NCBI GenBank assembly: GCA_946807835.1
Contig: OX327706.1
Span: 20,511,001 to 20,575,000 of the forward strand
Origin: Ailanthus altissimus
Lineage: Eukaryota; Streptophyta; Magnoliopsida; Sapindales; Simaroubaceae
Length of the DNA stretch: 64,000 bases
Direction of reading: 5' to 3'
A program made the position numbers and the translations under genes. The notes beneath the pieces were generated by a model. That model saw nothing but the letters and a program-made list of their open reading frames with translations. It did not search any database and was not told the origin of the DNA. This document shows, piece by piece, positions 1 through 12,075 of the stretch (position 1 is its first letter; each line of letters starts with the position of its first letter).

Positions 1-2159
1 TTATTATGTCAATTATTTTTATTTGTATTTATTCATTTTGTAAACTTATTTATTATTTTATTAAATATATATTACTTTAATAATATATATTTATTATTTA
101 TTACTACAAATTGTTATTTAATAATAATATATTAATTTTTAAAAAATTTATATAATATGATAATAATTTAAAGTAATAAACATTTAATAAAATAATAAAT
201 AAGTTCTAAAAACTGTTATTATTATAATATTGTTATCTATATAATTACATTTAAAATTGATTTTTATTATTGTGACATTAAAATTTCTTTATTTATATGT
301 TTTTTAAACATTATTTATTAAAATTTTAATATATAAATTTACCATAAGAAGCATATTTAAAACTTTGTAAGAATTTATTCTCTTTTAAGAGTAAGTAAAT
401 ACATCAATATATTTAGTAATAATTCCAATTTAAATTCTTAAAATATAAATAAATAACATAACTTCATTCCGATTTTGTAATACGATTCTTACCCATTTTA
501 ATTTTTACCTAATCTAATTTTTAAAAAATAAAATAAATCCAGCCGTAGAATATTATGATTTTAAAAGATTTTGTATTTATTCCTTGGATTTGGCGAGTGA
601 TTAAAATGCGCACGGTGATTAAAAGTGAAGAATGGGGCTAAAGCAGATCCAAGGTTGTACCACATTTCTTTTCCTTTTACGCCCACCTACAAAGAAAGAT
701 AATGATTTTTTCTTTATTTACTGTCATTGTTTTAAGTATTTGCGGGCCCTTGTCCATTTTCTTTATCGTATTACGACAAATGCCAATTGGGAATGATGAG
801 ATCACTTTCTTGTTTCAATTGACAAGCAGAAGATCAAGTTTTCAACCTTGCAATCAGATTAACAAGAAGAATATCATGTAGTTAAATATATATAATATTC
901 TAATGTTGTAAGCATATAATATGTATGGACTCTTGGGTCCCTTTCGCCGTCGTCTGTCAAGACCTGTCGGTGTTCGTTGAGCCTCGTCGGATTTTACTTT
1001 GGCCTTGCTGACTGTTGTCGTGCTTCCACCCACCTTTGCCGGGAGCTGTTGTCCTTGATCTTCTATAGCACGCTCTAAAAAATTGTTGCCGCTACCAACC
1101 GCTGCCAACCAAGCACAAGTTGTCTCCCAAGCTAGTATGGCTCACCCATCACCACTGTGCAATCCAAAGAACAACGCCATCGCCAACACGTGCAAGCAAG
1201 ATCTAATGATCCGTCTTTGTGCGATCCAACTGTGTTCTTTGGATTGACGGCCAGATATTTAATTTATTACATATTAAATTTCAATGGGGGAAGAAATTGT
1301 GAATGATGCGGTGATAATATTGTGTAATCTCTTCTACTAGTTTGGTCTCTCGTGCATAATGATATTTTGTCCCTCTCAACAGCGGGCCTAATACAAGGCA
1401 GGTTATGGCCCCAAGTCCTGACAATAGTCTTTAAATTTGTATTATATACACAATTGCTTCCAAAACTTTTTTAAATTTGTATTATATGTATAATTAGTCC
1501 CTCCAAACTTAAATTTCTTAATATAAAAGAAATTATTTTTGAAATACATATTTTTTTTAATACAAATAAATTTTATACTTATGATTATAGAACATCATAT
1601 ATTGATGATTTTTTTTTTTTTTTTTTACGTTAAACTCTTCTTTCTAACTCAAAATTTAAAAAAAAATCTCAAAAAAATAAATAAGTTATAATTTTTTAAA
1701 TATTTTATAATTTTATTTATATATTAATTAAATTTTTAATATGTTAATATTATAACTAAATATATATTTTTTTATGAATCTTAGTCTTTTGAAATTTATT
1801 GCAACTAGAGAATATTTATTTTTTATTATGTAGATTATTAACACAAGACTTTGCAACAAAATGGAGAATTACTTTTTGACTAATACGTTGGTTACATATA
1901 TTAAAAGAAAAATTATAAAAAAAATTAACATAAAATTAATTATATATAATTTTTTATATATGAAAGAATGTCGGACTGTTTTTTAATATAAGATTATGCT
2001 AAAGTTCCAACAATATATATTGGCTATTGACATAGAATAATTTTTTTTTATAATTTAGTTTAAATATTAATTTATTTTATCTTTTTATACTAAAAAAATT
2101 ATATTATAATTTGGTATGCCAAAGTTTAAATCATAGTTTCACCCCTGGTCCCTCCTACG
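1..2159. other. AT-rich intergenic DNA
   Basis: No convincing gene. The stretch is mostly A/T runs with stops in all frames. A less AT-rich island at about 920-1250 gives an 84-codon minus-strand frame (854-1108), but that frame has no recognisable domain and ends in AT-rich sequence, so I do not call it a gene. The island may be a fragment of an old mobile element. Confidence 0.6.
1161..1245. repeat. 13-bp perfect inverted repeat
   Basis: AATCCAAAGAACA at 1161-1173 is the exact reverse complement of 1233-1245, with a 59-bp spacer. It lies in the GC-richer island. It could be the remnant of a short inverted-repeat element; no target duplication was seen. Confidence 0.5.
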
Positions 2160-2691
2160 TGTCACGCCTCAAATATTCTCAAGCAATTATTCGAACATTT
2201 GGCGCGCGACAGAACCACCAAGGGAGGGCTTAGTCCATTTTGGGTTAAATGGGCTAGAGCTTCTAGAAGGCCCAATGAATTTGGGTTAATGCCACATGGG
2301 TGTGGTAGGTGGGGGAGTTTTCTAGAAAATGCATATTTTTTTTGATATACTTTGGTAGTTGGCATATTTTAGAATATTCCTTAGCATATTCTCCTCTATA
2401 GATTTGGACCCTTGGATTAGAGTTAATCCTAGCCGTCCATTGTATATAGCTTTATCTATAAATAGGTGGAGTTCTCATTTGAGAATCAAATCCTCCAAAT
2501 TGTAGAAATACTCTTAGCTTGTAAGTGTATAGCTTTGTAATCTCTCTTTAGTAATAAAATACGAGAGCACTCTCTCAAACACTTGGTGTGCTTTTTCTTC
2601 ATCTCTTTCTTTGGTTAATTGGGGTCTTGTAGGCTGCTTAGCACTAGCAAGTGTCTAAGGCCGCACGGTTTCAAGAAATCGGGTCGTGACA
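2160..2691 (+). repeat. Left (5') LTR of the Ty3 element
   Basis: 532 bp with the 7-bp inverted termini TGTCACG/CGTGACA. It carries a TATA box (TATAAATA, 2457-2464) and an AATAAA signal near 2553, as expected for a promoter plus polyadenylation region. It pairs without indels with 5220-5751. Confidence 0.95.
2457..2464 (+). promoter_or_regulatory. TATA box inside the left LTR
   Basis: TATAAATA in the middle of the LTR, duplicated in the right LTR near 5517-5524. It is the likely start signal for the genomic RNA of the element; transcription is inferred, not seen. Confidence 0.6.
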
Positions 2692-2693
2692 AG

Positions 2694-2705
2694 TGGTATC
2701 AGAGC
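2694..2705 (+). other. Primer binding site (initiator tRNA-Met type)
   Basis: TGGTATCAGAGC lies two bases after the left LTR. This matches the 3' end complement of plant initiator tRNA-Met, the usual primer for minus-strand synthesis in plant LTR retrotransposons. Confidence 0.9.
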
Positions 2706-2718
2706 AGGTTCAAAGAAG

Positions 2719-3786
2719 ATGGTGAAGGGAGTTGCTGGAACATCGGGGATTACTGAAGGGAATGGTAGAGACCCCAAAGCTAGGAGACATGGGAGTATTT
2801 CGCCAGAAAAGTTCGTTGATCCGAACCATGATCTAGGGGACATGGTTATGAAGCTCGGTGGTGCTGTGAGCAAGGCGACGGACCGCCTTGGGGAGTTGGA
2901 GGAGCAAGTCCAGAATGTCGAGGTAGGCCTCGATACTCAAGGGGACGAGCTGCGCTCCCTCATCGAAAGCTCCATTGACGAGCATGCTGTCAAGCAACGG
3001 GACTGGATCAAGGCTTTTCAGGAGAAGGTTTACAACACCATGGACAAAGTTCAAGCCCAAGTAGAAGAGCTACGAAAGGGGTTTGAAGGTGTCAAGGAGG
3101 ATGTGGTGTTATGCAAGCGAGCGGTCGCTAATGGCGTAGCTACTCAAACTGCGGTGGCTGCACCGAGGGTCGAAGCCCTTAAACCGAAGGAGTTTAGCGG
3201 CAGACGGGATGCCAAGGAGCTTGACAACTTCTTTTGGCAAATGGAGAGGTATTTCGGCGCTATGGGCGTGCGGGACGAACACAAGGTAAGTACCGCAACT
3301 TTATACCTTTCCGATCATGCAATTCTGTGGTGGCGTAGGAAAAGCGAGGAGATTCGCAAGGGTACCTGCACCATAGACACATGGGAAGAATTGCAACGGG
3401 AGTTAAAGCGCCAATTCTATCCGGAGAATGTGGCGCACGACGCTCGCAAGCGGTTGAAGGAGTTGAAACAAACAAAGTCCATTGGGGAGTACGTAGAGGA
3501 GTACTCTTTGCTGATGCTGCAAATTCACAACATGGCCGAGGAGGACTTGTTGTTTAATTTCCTGGACGGGTTACAATCCTGGGCAGCCAATGAGTTGAAG
3601 CGGCGTGGAGTGCAGAATATATCTGACGCCCTTACAATGGCGGAGACGCTCATGGATTACCGCAAGGGGGATTCGAGAAAGTCCAGAAATTCTAAACCCA
3701 ATCACAACAAGGGTGGGGAAGCCAAGGAGTTTCAGCCTCCGGAGAGCAAGGAGGAGAAAGGCAAATCGCCCAAGTGGAAGGAGTAG
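2719..3786 (+). pseudogene. gag: Ty3 Gag capsid region ending at an in-frame TAG
   Basis: Gag packages the element RNA. I start it at the ATG at 2719, just after the primer site; an upstream non-ATG extension would run into the LTR. The N-terminal half is predicted coiled coil. The retrotransposon gag core follows, with hallmarks WWRRKSEE, TWEELQRELKRQFYP and SIGEYVEEYSLL. The frame stops at TAG 3784-3786, but the same frame continues straight into the zinc knuckle, so the stop is best read as a nonsense mutation in one Gag-Pol frame. Readthrough is an alternative I cannot exclude. Confidence 0.85.
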
Positions 3787-4371
3787 AAACGCAACGGCCA
3801 TAGAGGTAATGGTCCGAAGTCTAACTGTTTTCTCTGCGATGGGGATCATTGGGTGAAGGACTGTCCGAAAAAGAAGGCTTTCAATGCAATGTATGAGGCA
3901 CAATACGGGGGCGAACAGAGTCGTATGGGTTGCATGCAGCTGTTCAATTCCCTCAAAGCCAAGCGGCGTGCAGATGCACCAACGGGGACGGCCCTCATGT
4001 ACATTGAAGCCTATGTCAATTGCATCAAGACTCAAGTGTTAATTGATACGGGGGCTACGCACAACTTCATTAGGCGTGCGGAAGCGGAACGCTTGGGCCT
4101 TTATGTGGAGAAGGGAGAGGGATACCTCAAGTCCGTGAACGCAAGAGCCAAGCCGCTGGATGGGGTGGTTCGTGGAGCTGAGATCCACCTTGGCAAATGG
4201 CACGGTGAGGTAAACTTCTCGGTAGCACCTCTCGATGATTTTGATGTGGTGCTAGGTATGGAGTTCTTACGACAGTACAATGTGGTGTTACTTCCTCAAC
4301 ACAACTATATGTGTATTTTGGAAGGAGGGCCTCGAATGATACCGACGGTAGACATGCCCAAGGGTGGGTGA
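3787..4371 (+). pseudogene. Ty3 zinc knuckle and aspartic protease region
   Basis: Continues the gag frame after the TAG. A CX2CX3HX4C knuckle (CFLCDGDHWVKDC, about 3825-3863) is the nucleic-acid-binding end of Gag. The protease follows with its catalytic DTGATH motif (about 4048-4065) and the later VLGMEFL segment. The frame ends at TGA 4369-4371, and again the next segment is in the same frame. Protease cleaves the polyprotein during particle maturation. With two stops, this copy probably makes no functional polyprotein. Confidence 0.85.
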
Positions 4372-5190
4372 TCCAAGCCAAACGCCAAGGTCCTTTCCGC
4401 AATGCAACTAAGGGTAGATGCTGGGCGCAAAGGAGGGTTACATTCAGCCTCAATAAGGGGGGTGGATGATTCGGCAAATGAGGGCAAGGATGAAATACCG
4501 AAGGTTGTTGCAAAAGTGCTTGGGGAGCACAATGGGGTCAAGCCTACTGCCATACCGGAAGAACCGCCTTCAAGAGATGTAATTGAGGGCAAGTTGGAGC
4601 TTGAGATTACGCTTCCAACTATGGGGTTGACGCCTCCATCGGAGATGGGAGAGTTGCAGGGGCAGCTTGAGGAGTTGTTGGATGCAGGTGTCATCCAAAA
4701 GTCCAAGGTGTCACATGATGTGCAGTTTCAGCACAAAGAGTGGGTCGAAGACAAGCAGCGGTGTGTCAAGCATAGTGCGGGGGACTTGGTGATGGAGATG
4801 ATACTTCCACCACAATGCAAGTCAGCACGCCCACTTCACAAGGGCCTTGATCGTGGGGACGAGGGGCCAAGGTTGATTGCCAAGAGAGTTGGCAACGTCT
4901 CGCAAAAGGTGGAGATACCTTCGAGACAGCGGCAGTGGCGACATCAGGTGCATTCCGCAAGCTGTTGGAAGCAGTACCGTGGAGGTACGGGAGATGCAGA
5001 ATTTGAGCCACACAACCGGGAACCTTTCGGGATTTCCACACGCCATGACAAAGGGGAGAAACTTAGGACGAGTCTTGAGTACTTTGTAGAGTGGAAAGGG
5101 TTGCCGGATGGGAGAACCTGCTTGGGACACGAAAGCGCACAGCCAGAGTTTGCAGAACGGGGTGCGCAAGTTCCAGCGAAGACGCGATGA
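4372..5190 (+). pseudogene. RT start fused to post-integrase and chromodomain remnant
   Basis: Same frame as the protease. It opens with the RT N-terminal segment (ELQGQLEELLDAGVIQKSK, ending about 4707), then passes directly to post-integrase sequence (GDLVMEMILPPQ, HKGLDRGDEGP, about 4768-4920) and a chromodomain-like block (EYFVEWKGLPDG, about 5072-5110). The catalytic YxDD of RT, RNase H and the integrase HHCC/DDE core are absent, so some 2 kb was deleted between about 4708 and 4738. The chromodomain places it with chromoviruses, which target chromatin marks. The preserved frame across the junction is notable. Confidence 0.8.
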
Positions 5191-5207
5191 GGGCGTCGCG
5201 TGAATTT

Positions 5208-5219
5208 GGTGGGGGAGAA
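5208..5219 (+). other. Polypurine tract
   Basis: GGTGGGGGAGAA directly abuts the right LTR. It is the expected primer for plus-strand DNA synthesis. Confidence 0.85.
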
Positions 5220-5751
5220 TGTCACGCCCCAAATATTCTCAAGCAATTACTCGAACATTTGGCGCGCGACAGAACCACCAAGGGAGGGCTTAGTCCATTT
5301 TGGGTTAAATGGGCTAGAGCTTCTAGAAGGCCCAATGGATTTGGGTTAATGCCACATGGGTGTGGTAGGTGGGGGAGTTTTCTAGAAAAGGCATATTCCT
5401 TTGGATATACTTTGGTAGTTGGCATCTTTTAAAATATTCCTTAGCATATTCTCCTCTATAGATTTGGACCCTTGGATTAGAGTTAATCCTAATCGTCCAT
5501 TGTATATAGCTTTAACTATAAATAGGTGGAGTTCTCATTTGAGAATCAAATCCTCCAAATTGTAGAAATACTCTTAGCTTGTAAGTATATAGCTTTGTAA
5601 TCTCTCTTTAGTAATAAAATACGAGAGCCCTCTCTCAAACACTTAGTGTGCTTCTTCTTCATCTCTTTCTTTGGTTAATTGGGGTCTTGTAGGCTGCTTA
5701 GCACTAGCAAGTGTCTAAGGCCGCACGGTTTCGAGAAATCAAATCGTGACA
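5220..5751 (+). repeat. Right (3') LTR of the Ty3 element
   Basis: 532 bp, same termini as the left copy, 20 substitutions and no indels by my count. Fifteen of the changes are transitions. It is followed by TACG, the right half of the target duplication. Confidence 0.95.
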
Positions 5752-5863
5752 TACGGAAAGGCAATTGGTCATTTATTGTAAAGGGTTTGTGTACTCTTAT
5801 ACATGGCATAATCTCTGTACGAGTCTAGTTTTTTTTTTTTTTTTAAAGTTTAAATATAAACGT

Positions 5864-6316
5864 TTGTTAGTATACATATATTATATTATCCTAATGATAC
5901 GTTAATTATATATTAGTAGATCTTGTAATATCTTGAATTTTAATTTATATATGAAAAGTTTAAAAAATATTGTCAGTATACATATATTATATTATTACGA
6001 CAATTCTTTAATTACAGGTCTTATAATATCTTGAATTTTAATCTATATATAAAAAATTTTAAAAACTTTGTTAATATACATATATTATATTATTCTGATA
6101 ATTCTTTAATTATATGTCAATAGGTCTTGTAATATCTTAAATTTTTTAATTACATATTAATAGGTCTTATAATATCTTGAATTTTAATGTATATATGAAA
6201 AGTTTGAAAAACTTTGTCAGTATACATATATTATATTATTCTGATAATTCTTTAATTATATGTTAGTAGATCTTGTAATATCTTGAATTTTGATCTATAT
6301 ATGAAAGGTTTTAAAA
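5864..6316. repeat. AT-rich tandem repeat, unit about 100 bp
   Basis: At least four diverged units, each with the string TATACATATATTATATTA (starting 5871, 5977, 6075 and 6221) followed by a conserved block TAATATCTTGAATTTTAAT. Spacings are 106, 98 and 146 bp; the long one has an inner duplication of the TAGGTCTTRTAATATCTT part. It starts about 110 bp after the Ty3 element. Confidence 0.85.
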
Positions 6317-8379
6317 AGAAAATAATAATAATATGTATGGAAATCGATATTAAATATTGGATATTGGATATCACCTTTGTGGCAAAATACCAATCGGAAG
6401 ATATCAGAATTTTTGAATAAATTAATAACTTTTAAATTCCAACCGTACTTCATATGGAGAATAGAGAGAGAGTTTTAGAAATCAAGGGCACTCCAAAACA
6501 TAATTCTTACATCTTTGCCCGTCTTACATTTACGAATTATGATTAGATTAATGCAAAATTAGAAATGAAACATGTCAATGAGATCACAAATACTTTCAAA
6601 TGGCTCGTGACTTGTGTTGTAATTCGCACAATAAGTACCTGATCCTCAGATATTGAATAAGGTATTAGTTTAATACATATTATGGTTATAATAATAACTA
6701 TAATTGCCCAAATTTTCCATGAGGTTAGGATTTAGGAGTAGTGGGCAGGAAAATTGAAGTGGGAAAAACAGTAAACTCGCGGACACATCGTTGAAATTTG
6801 GTATCCAGTCTCTGTCGTATTTTAATTTTGTCCAAGTCTAACCAAACAAAGACTGTCAAACAACTTAATTTATGAGATAATTGACCATATTATATCATGC
6901 TTACTGCATAATAATTCCAACATTTGTATGATTATATCGAAGATTCCTGATAAACCCATAGGTACTACTTGCACTTCCTATTCCTAAAGCTAGCCACGAC
7001 AAAGACTAGCATGATACATTTTTAGATTTGAGTAATATGGAAAGAATCTTTTGTAAGACTCGGTTTTAATAAAATTTCACCATGTTGTTGCTTTCAAGAA
7101 AAGAAAGAAAAAAAGTTCTATGTATATATAAACGTAGTTCAATATAGTACTGAGGCCCAACTTGTTAAGATTTAAGGATAAGAAATTGGGTATTTTTGTG
7201 AGTGATTTTTTTTTTTAATTTCTACTTAAAATCTTTAAAATTAAAAAAAAAACTTTATCTAATATAATAACTGAAAAATAAATAAATGTATTTAAAAAAA
7301 AATTGTAAAATAACAGGAAGAATGCCTTGAGATAGACAGCTCGTTCGGGTAAGACTGTTGTAGAGTTGCTTTACGGTGAGGCATTCAATATTATGCAATA
7401 ACTCATTAAAACTATTTTTTATATTTAATTGGTAATGCAGACTTTAATTAATAAATAGTTAAAATACATAAATGTATAAAAATAATTAAATATTCATATA
7501 TATTCAATTGCATCAATGTAATTTGAATAATTACAATATAAAATTTTCATTCATAATAATATAGAATATATTCTGTAAGAATCTAGAATGCATATTTAAA
7601 AATGTATTATGACAAATAATAAATTATTTAAATGTTAATATTAAAATATAGATTGCTTTTTTATTTGATTCCCTTTCGTCATTTTTTAAGTTCCAAAAGT
7701 TTAATCTTATAGAATCTGATCACTTTTTCGTTGACCCGGGTACGAAATAAATCAGATTAATTTTTCGATCAAAATGTTACGTGAAATCTTTGGTTTTTTT
7801 TTTTTTTTCATTTTCTATCCCTATTTTTTAAAATTAATATAAAACAAAATTGAAGAATCACTTCAATTTTATTTTTTTTATTATATTAAAGATATTTTTT
7901 ATTTTTAAATAAACACGTTATAATATAATGATAATATTTTATATAATACTTTTTTTTTAACTTTTACATTATTTTATTTACTTCAATTTAAATTTTAACT
8001 CGTTACTTGCAGCTGTAGATTCATTTATATAATAGTATTTTATACTTTATGAAATTTTATTTTAATTTTATGGTTGAATAAACATCTTTAAAATTAATTA
8101 TTTGTAATTACTTTTTCATAATAAAATTATATATAATATTCATTGTAATCCTATATCAAACCAAATACAAACTAATATTAAATATAATCAAATTTTATAT
8201 AAAACATATTATATGATCAAATCTACCAATATCATCATATTACAGTTACAAAATCACTTATTACCGTTACCACCAAAACAAAATAATTTATTATGTTATT
8301 TTATTTATATATATATTTTTTTTTGGTTGAAAAAAAAAATTTCAAGTCAACAAGTTTTAAATTTATTTTGTTACAAGAA
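6317..8379. other. Intergenic DNA without recognised content
   Basis: AT-rich sequence with poly-A/T runs. No open frame of note, no RNA gene and no clear repeat were found. Confidence 0.5.
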
Positions 8380-10060
8380 TTAGTATGTTAGGTTTCGTCT
8401 AACTAAGTTTTAAATTTCGAACTTTATTGTGATGATAAAACTCTTGTAAAACATTAAGACTATCGTTAAGATCTCACTACGGTAGGTTTTGACGAAGACT
8501 CTCCGATGTTTAAGTCATATAGGGTTATTTTTGTGAGGTTTAAGAGACAAATCTAAAAAAAAAAGTAAAAAAAAAAAAAGAACTTGAGTACCGAAAATTT
8601 GTCCTTTTTATCTATATAGTTTTCTCACCAATTTATAATATCGGTCTTCTAAAAATATTCATCATATTTATCTTTATCGGTGTTGTGGTTGATTTGAGTA
8701 AGTCTTTTTCACTTTAGGTTATCCTATGATCTCTTAACGATTTTTGCGAGATTCTTTCATAAAAACACTATAGTTCTTCTCCTCCTATAATTTTATTTCC
8801 TTTATAACATTAATTTTCTCTATTAAGTCTTTTATATATAAAGACTGATTGTTCCTACTTGGCTTAGCTATTTCTGTTGTTAAAGCGACTTGGCATTTCT
8901 TACCAAATAGATTATTCTCATAACGTGCTAGATTCTAGCTGGCTTGTCTTATTTATATGGATCAAGTTGATGGATATGTATCTATCTTTACGGTAGTACC
9001 TGATCACTATAAACTACTCAGTTTTGGGTAGATAAGTTATTGTTATCAAGTCGATTTTTTTTATATTCTGTTCACTTTAGTCTTACAGAAGTTTATAACT
9101 CAGGTTAGCTTGGTCGTGAGTATGCGAGGCTGATGCACGAGTGGTTTCGACTAATCCTAATCCGAGCGATCAAACATGTTCCATACTTAAATTTTATCTT
9201 AAGACCTATTTTTATCATGCCCTAAAGACTTCAATTGCTCTGGGTTTGAGCTTCAAAAGCTAGCCCATAAATGACTGTCTTAAAGAGTTAATTTTTTGAA
9301 TTTTGAAAAGTTAATCTTTTAAGGAGATTTTTATGATAAAACAGGGGTTTATTAGTTTTTAATTTTGATTTATTCAAAATTAAAAACTCTATTTTTATTT
9401 TACACTTGCTTAAAATTTTCATTCTCACACTTGCTCGAACTTCATTTTGTGAGAGTTTTATTTGAACCTGCTCGGCCCATGTATATGAAAGCACTTCTAA
9501 TCTTTCCTAAAATATTGATCGAACAGAGCCGAACAAGTCTTCTTCTTGTAACTGCTTTGGTTTTGACAATGGTATCATATTGAGCCGCTCAGATTGTTCT
9601 ACTATTTATGGCTGGTTGGATTATAATCCCGAGCCGGTGATTATTTTTTGGGTATGTGCTGTTGGAGACATTTCCTTATATTTTTGTCAAGTAATAAATG
9701 ATAAGGATTTTAAAACGTCATCTTTGATCTGTGTATTAAAACGTCATCTTTGATCTGTGTATTAAAACGTCTTTGCACATGAATTGATCGTAGCCGTTGG
9801 TCTCGCATTGGGTATGGCTAAAGGTAATTTGAAAAGACTATATTAAAACATATAAAGAGATGCATCTTAAATGCCTTTGGGAATTCGAGACGTCGTGGTG
9901 TTCTGTTGAGGCGACGTCTTTTAGTTTTCTCTAATAATCTCATCATCTCGTCCATTCATTCTATCTGAGGGGTTGTGACTCTTCAATCCTGATGGCTATA
10001 AAAGGCTACCTTCTTGATTTGTTTTCTCATTTACTTTGTTTTTGCATTTCGTCTTTTATG
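8380..10060. repeat. Retroelement-derived segment (LTR-like debris)
   Basis: Around 8490-8530, read on the minus strand, there is a CTTAAACATCGGAGAGTCTT string resembling the conserved 3' end of many plant Ty3-type LTRs. A second LTR-like feature, a TATAAAA box (9997-10003) after a less AT-rich stretch, lies on the plus strand. I could not define ends, target duplications or coding regions. The identification is by resemblance only. Confidence 0.35.
9710..9772. repeat. 26-bp tandem repeat, 2.4 copies
   Basis: The unit at 9710-9735 (TTAAAACGTC...GTGTA) is repeated at 9736-9761, with a further partial copy to about 9772. The copies are identical, so the duplication is recent. Confidence 0.9.
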
Positions 10061-11873
10061 GTTTCATTTTTTTCGTGTGGGCATTCCTTTAGCATTCTTT
10101 AGTAATCACCACTCTTTGTTTCTTTTTTTTTTGGTTTTATGCGCTTCCACCCGATAACTTTTCTCTTCATTTCAGCTTCTTTCCTTAATTAGTATATGTA
10201 TGATGTCTTTATTTCTTGATTTATATTTTCAATTTTTATTGATGCGTTTCTTTTTTTTTTTGGCTGTCTCATCTTTTTTTAACACTCACGAATAAAGCAA
10301 AAAATGAGAGGGTTAAAAACTTTTAACTTGAAAATAAAAATAAAATTTATAATATTAACAAGTTAATACTGTAAACTGTGGACCTTATTTTTAATAAATT
10401 TTAAGTTAAATCTTAAAATTTAAATGAGAACCTTTATTTTTAAAAAATTTAGTTAAAATAGAGAAATAATACATCCCTTGAATTAATGTCATTCTCAAAA
10501 TTAAAAAATTTATTAGAGAATAATTATTTCTTAAAATTATAAATTATTATCTCTCCAATTATAAAATTTATGAGAAGATCATAAACATACTTTAAAATGA
10601 TTCACTTACCAACCTATAAAAATAGAACCCTTCATTAAAAAAAGTAAAGAATTGAACAATTCAACTTGGAGAAGCTCTCTCTCCATTGTATTTTCTGCAT
10701 GTTTTATATTTTAAAAATTGACTTAAACGTCAGAGAATATTTATCGGCACCAAACTGAGTAAGTTATCATTGAATTTTTCTATTTTACCATATCTATCAT
10801 TATAAATTTGTGCGAATAACTATTATGACATGTTCATTTTTTTAATAAAAATAAATTCAACTCATCAATATGAAAGTTATCTAAATTTTTAAGTCAACAA
10901 TTTTAATATAAAAGAGAAAAATTTAAAATAAAAAAATTTGTATTGAAAATAAAGATTTAATGGCTCGTGTGCCATTTTACTATTTAATAGGTATTCAGGC
11001 CTCCGAAAACGAAAATGAATTTGAGTAAAAACTGGATGGTGAATCATGTGTGAGGATCAAAAGAGTAGAGTCTCAATTAACGTGGTATATTATATACGTC
11101 ACAGGAGGAAGAACGCTAGAAAGGGGATCGGCCACGTCAGTGCCTGAAAATCCAGACGGCTGGACGGCATCTCGTGGAATTAAAGGATTTGGCTGAGGGT
11201 GGCTGGCGCATCATTCTTGATAGTCTTTTACATCACATGAGTTGTCCTTCAGCGTCGAGACTTTTTTGAAAGCTCACCTTTTAGCCCGATAGAGACTAAT
11301 CTATCGGATAAAGTATTCAAATCCGACGGTCTATATTTAATTAGTTAAAGCCCAAGCTAGCTGTCCAGAGAATGCACGTGAACCCCTGCCCCACTTTCAC
11401 AAATTCCGAGACTAAGATCCAAAATTTATCTTGTAGGTTGAAATGCATTCGAACTTTCAGATCACCTAATAAAACCCGTGAGATATTTTCGGATTTTATT
11501 TATTGGTAATTTTCTTTTTTTGTTTTTTTACCCTTTAACTTTAAAACAAAACTTTTCCTAAATTCAAAAAATTTACCATCTTCTATCCCGTGAGTATGTG
11601 CGTTCTGCGAATGCATTCGCCACCACTTAAATTTAATAATAAAACTAAAAATTAATATTTAATAAGTTAGTGTTAAGGGCTGAGATATTTTATTTTATTC
11701 ATACCTTTTATTAAAAAAATATTTTTATTTTATTTTCAAAAATAAAAATAATTACTATTTTAAATATTTTCTTACTCCAAAAAAATTAATATATAATATT
11801 ATATAAAAAATTATAATACATCAAATTTAATCCAACCATTCAATGACATTGCAACATATTATGAATTTGTATA
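10061..11873. other. Intergenic DNA with a less AT-rich island
   Basis: Mostly AT-rich. The part at about 11030-11400 has balanced composition and includes GCCACGTCAG and GCACGTGAAC motifs with ACGT cores, and an 8-bp inverted repeat CCGATAGA/TCTATCGG (11286-11293 and 11300-11307). No open frame was recognised. It may be an abandoned promoter or a conserved noncoding patch. Confidence 0.4.
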
Positions 11874-12075
11874 TTTTTATCAATAATGTTATATTTATAT
11901 AATTAAAATATAAAATATAAAATATTTTTAATTAGTGTGACGTCTAATATATTAATTATTATATTAATAAAAAATAAATAAATAAAAAATAATTAACAAT
12001 TATTAATTAGTGACATATTAATTTATATCCCAACTATGTTTGTATCCAATTGATGTAAGCGTAACAATACTCTAT
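11874..12075. mobile_element. Possible AT-rich MITE (type 2)
   Basis: The two ends are roughly reverse complementary: the left AATGTTATATTTATATAATT pairs with the right end around 12040-12075. The same end pattern recurs at about 51380-51590. No clear target duplication. The extreme AT content makes chance pairing a real alternative. Confidence 0.35.

Larger units (their letters stand above)
2160..5751 (+). mobile_element. Ty3/gypsy chromovirus LTR retrotransposon, internally deleted
   Basis: A complete LTR-bounded element of 3592 bp. Both LTRs are 532 bp, begin TGTCACG and end CGTGACA, and TACG flanks the element on each side (2156-2159 and 5752-5755), a 4-bp target duplication. A methionine-type primer site follows the left LTR and a purine tract precedes the right one. 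The internal 2528 bp encode Gag, zinc knuckle, protease, the start of reverse transcriptase, then jump to the post-integrase region and a chromodomain. Most of RT, all RNase H and the integrase core are missing, so it could move only with enzymes from another element. By my count the LTRs differ at 20 of 532 positions (3.8%) with no indels, so it is fairly young. Confidence 0.95.

Noticed and set aside
854..1108. 84-codon minus-strand frame with a Lys/Arg-rich middle
   Set aside because: No domain, runs into AT-rich noise at its C-terminus, and no promoter or splice context; likely chance in a less AT-rich island.
2162..2365. 67-codon minus-strand frame, nearly repeated at 5222-5425
   Set aside because: It recurs only because both lie in the two LTR copies; it is antisense to the LTR and has no known domain.
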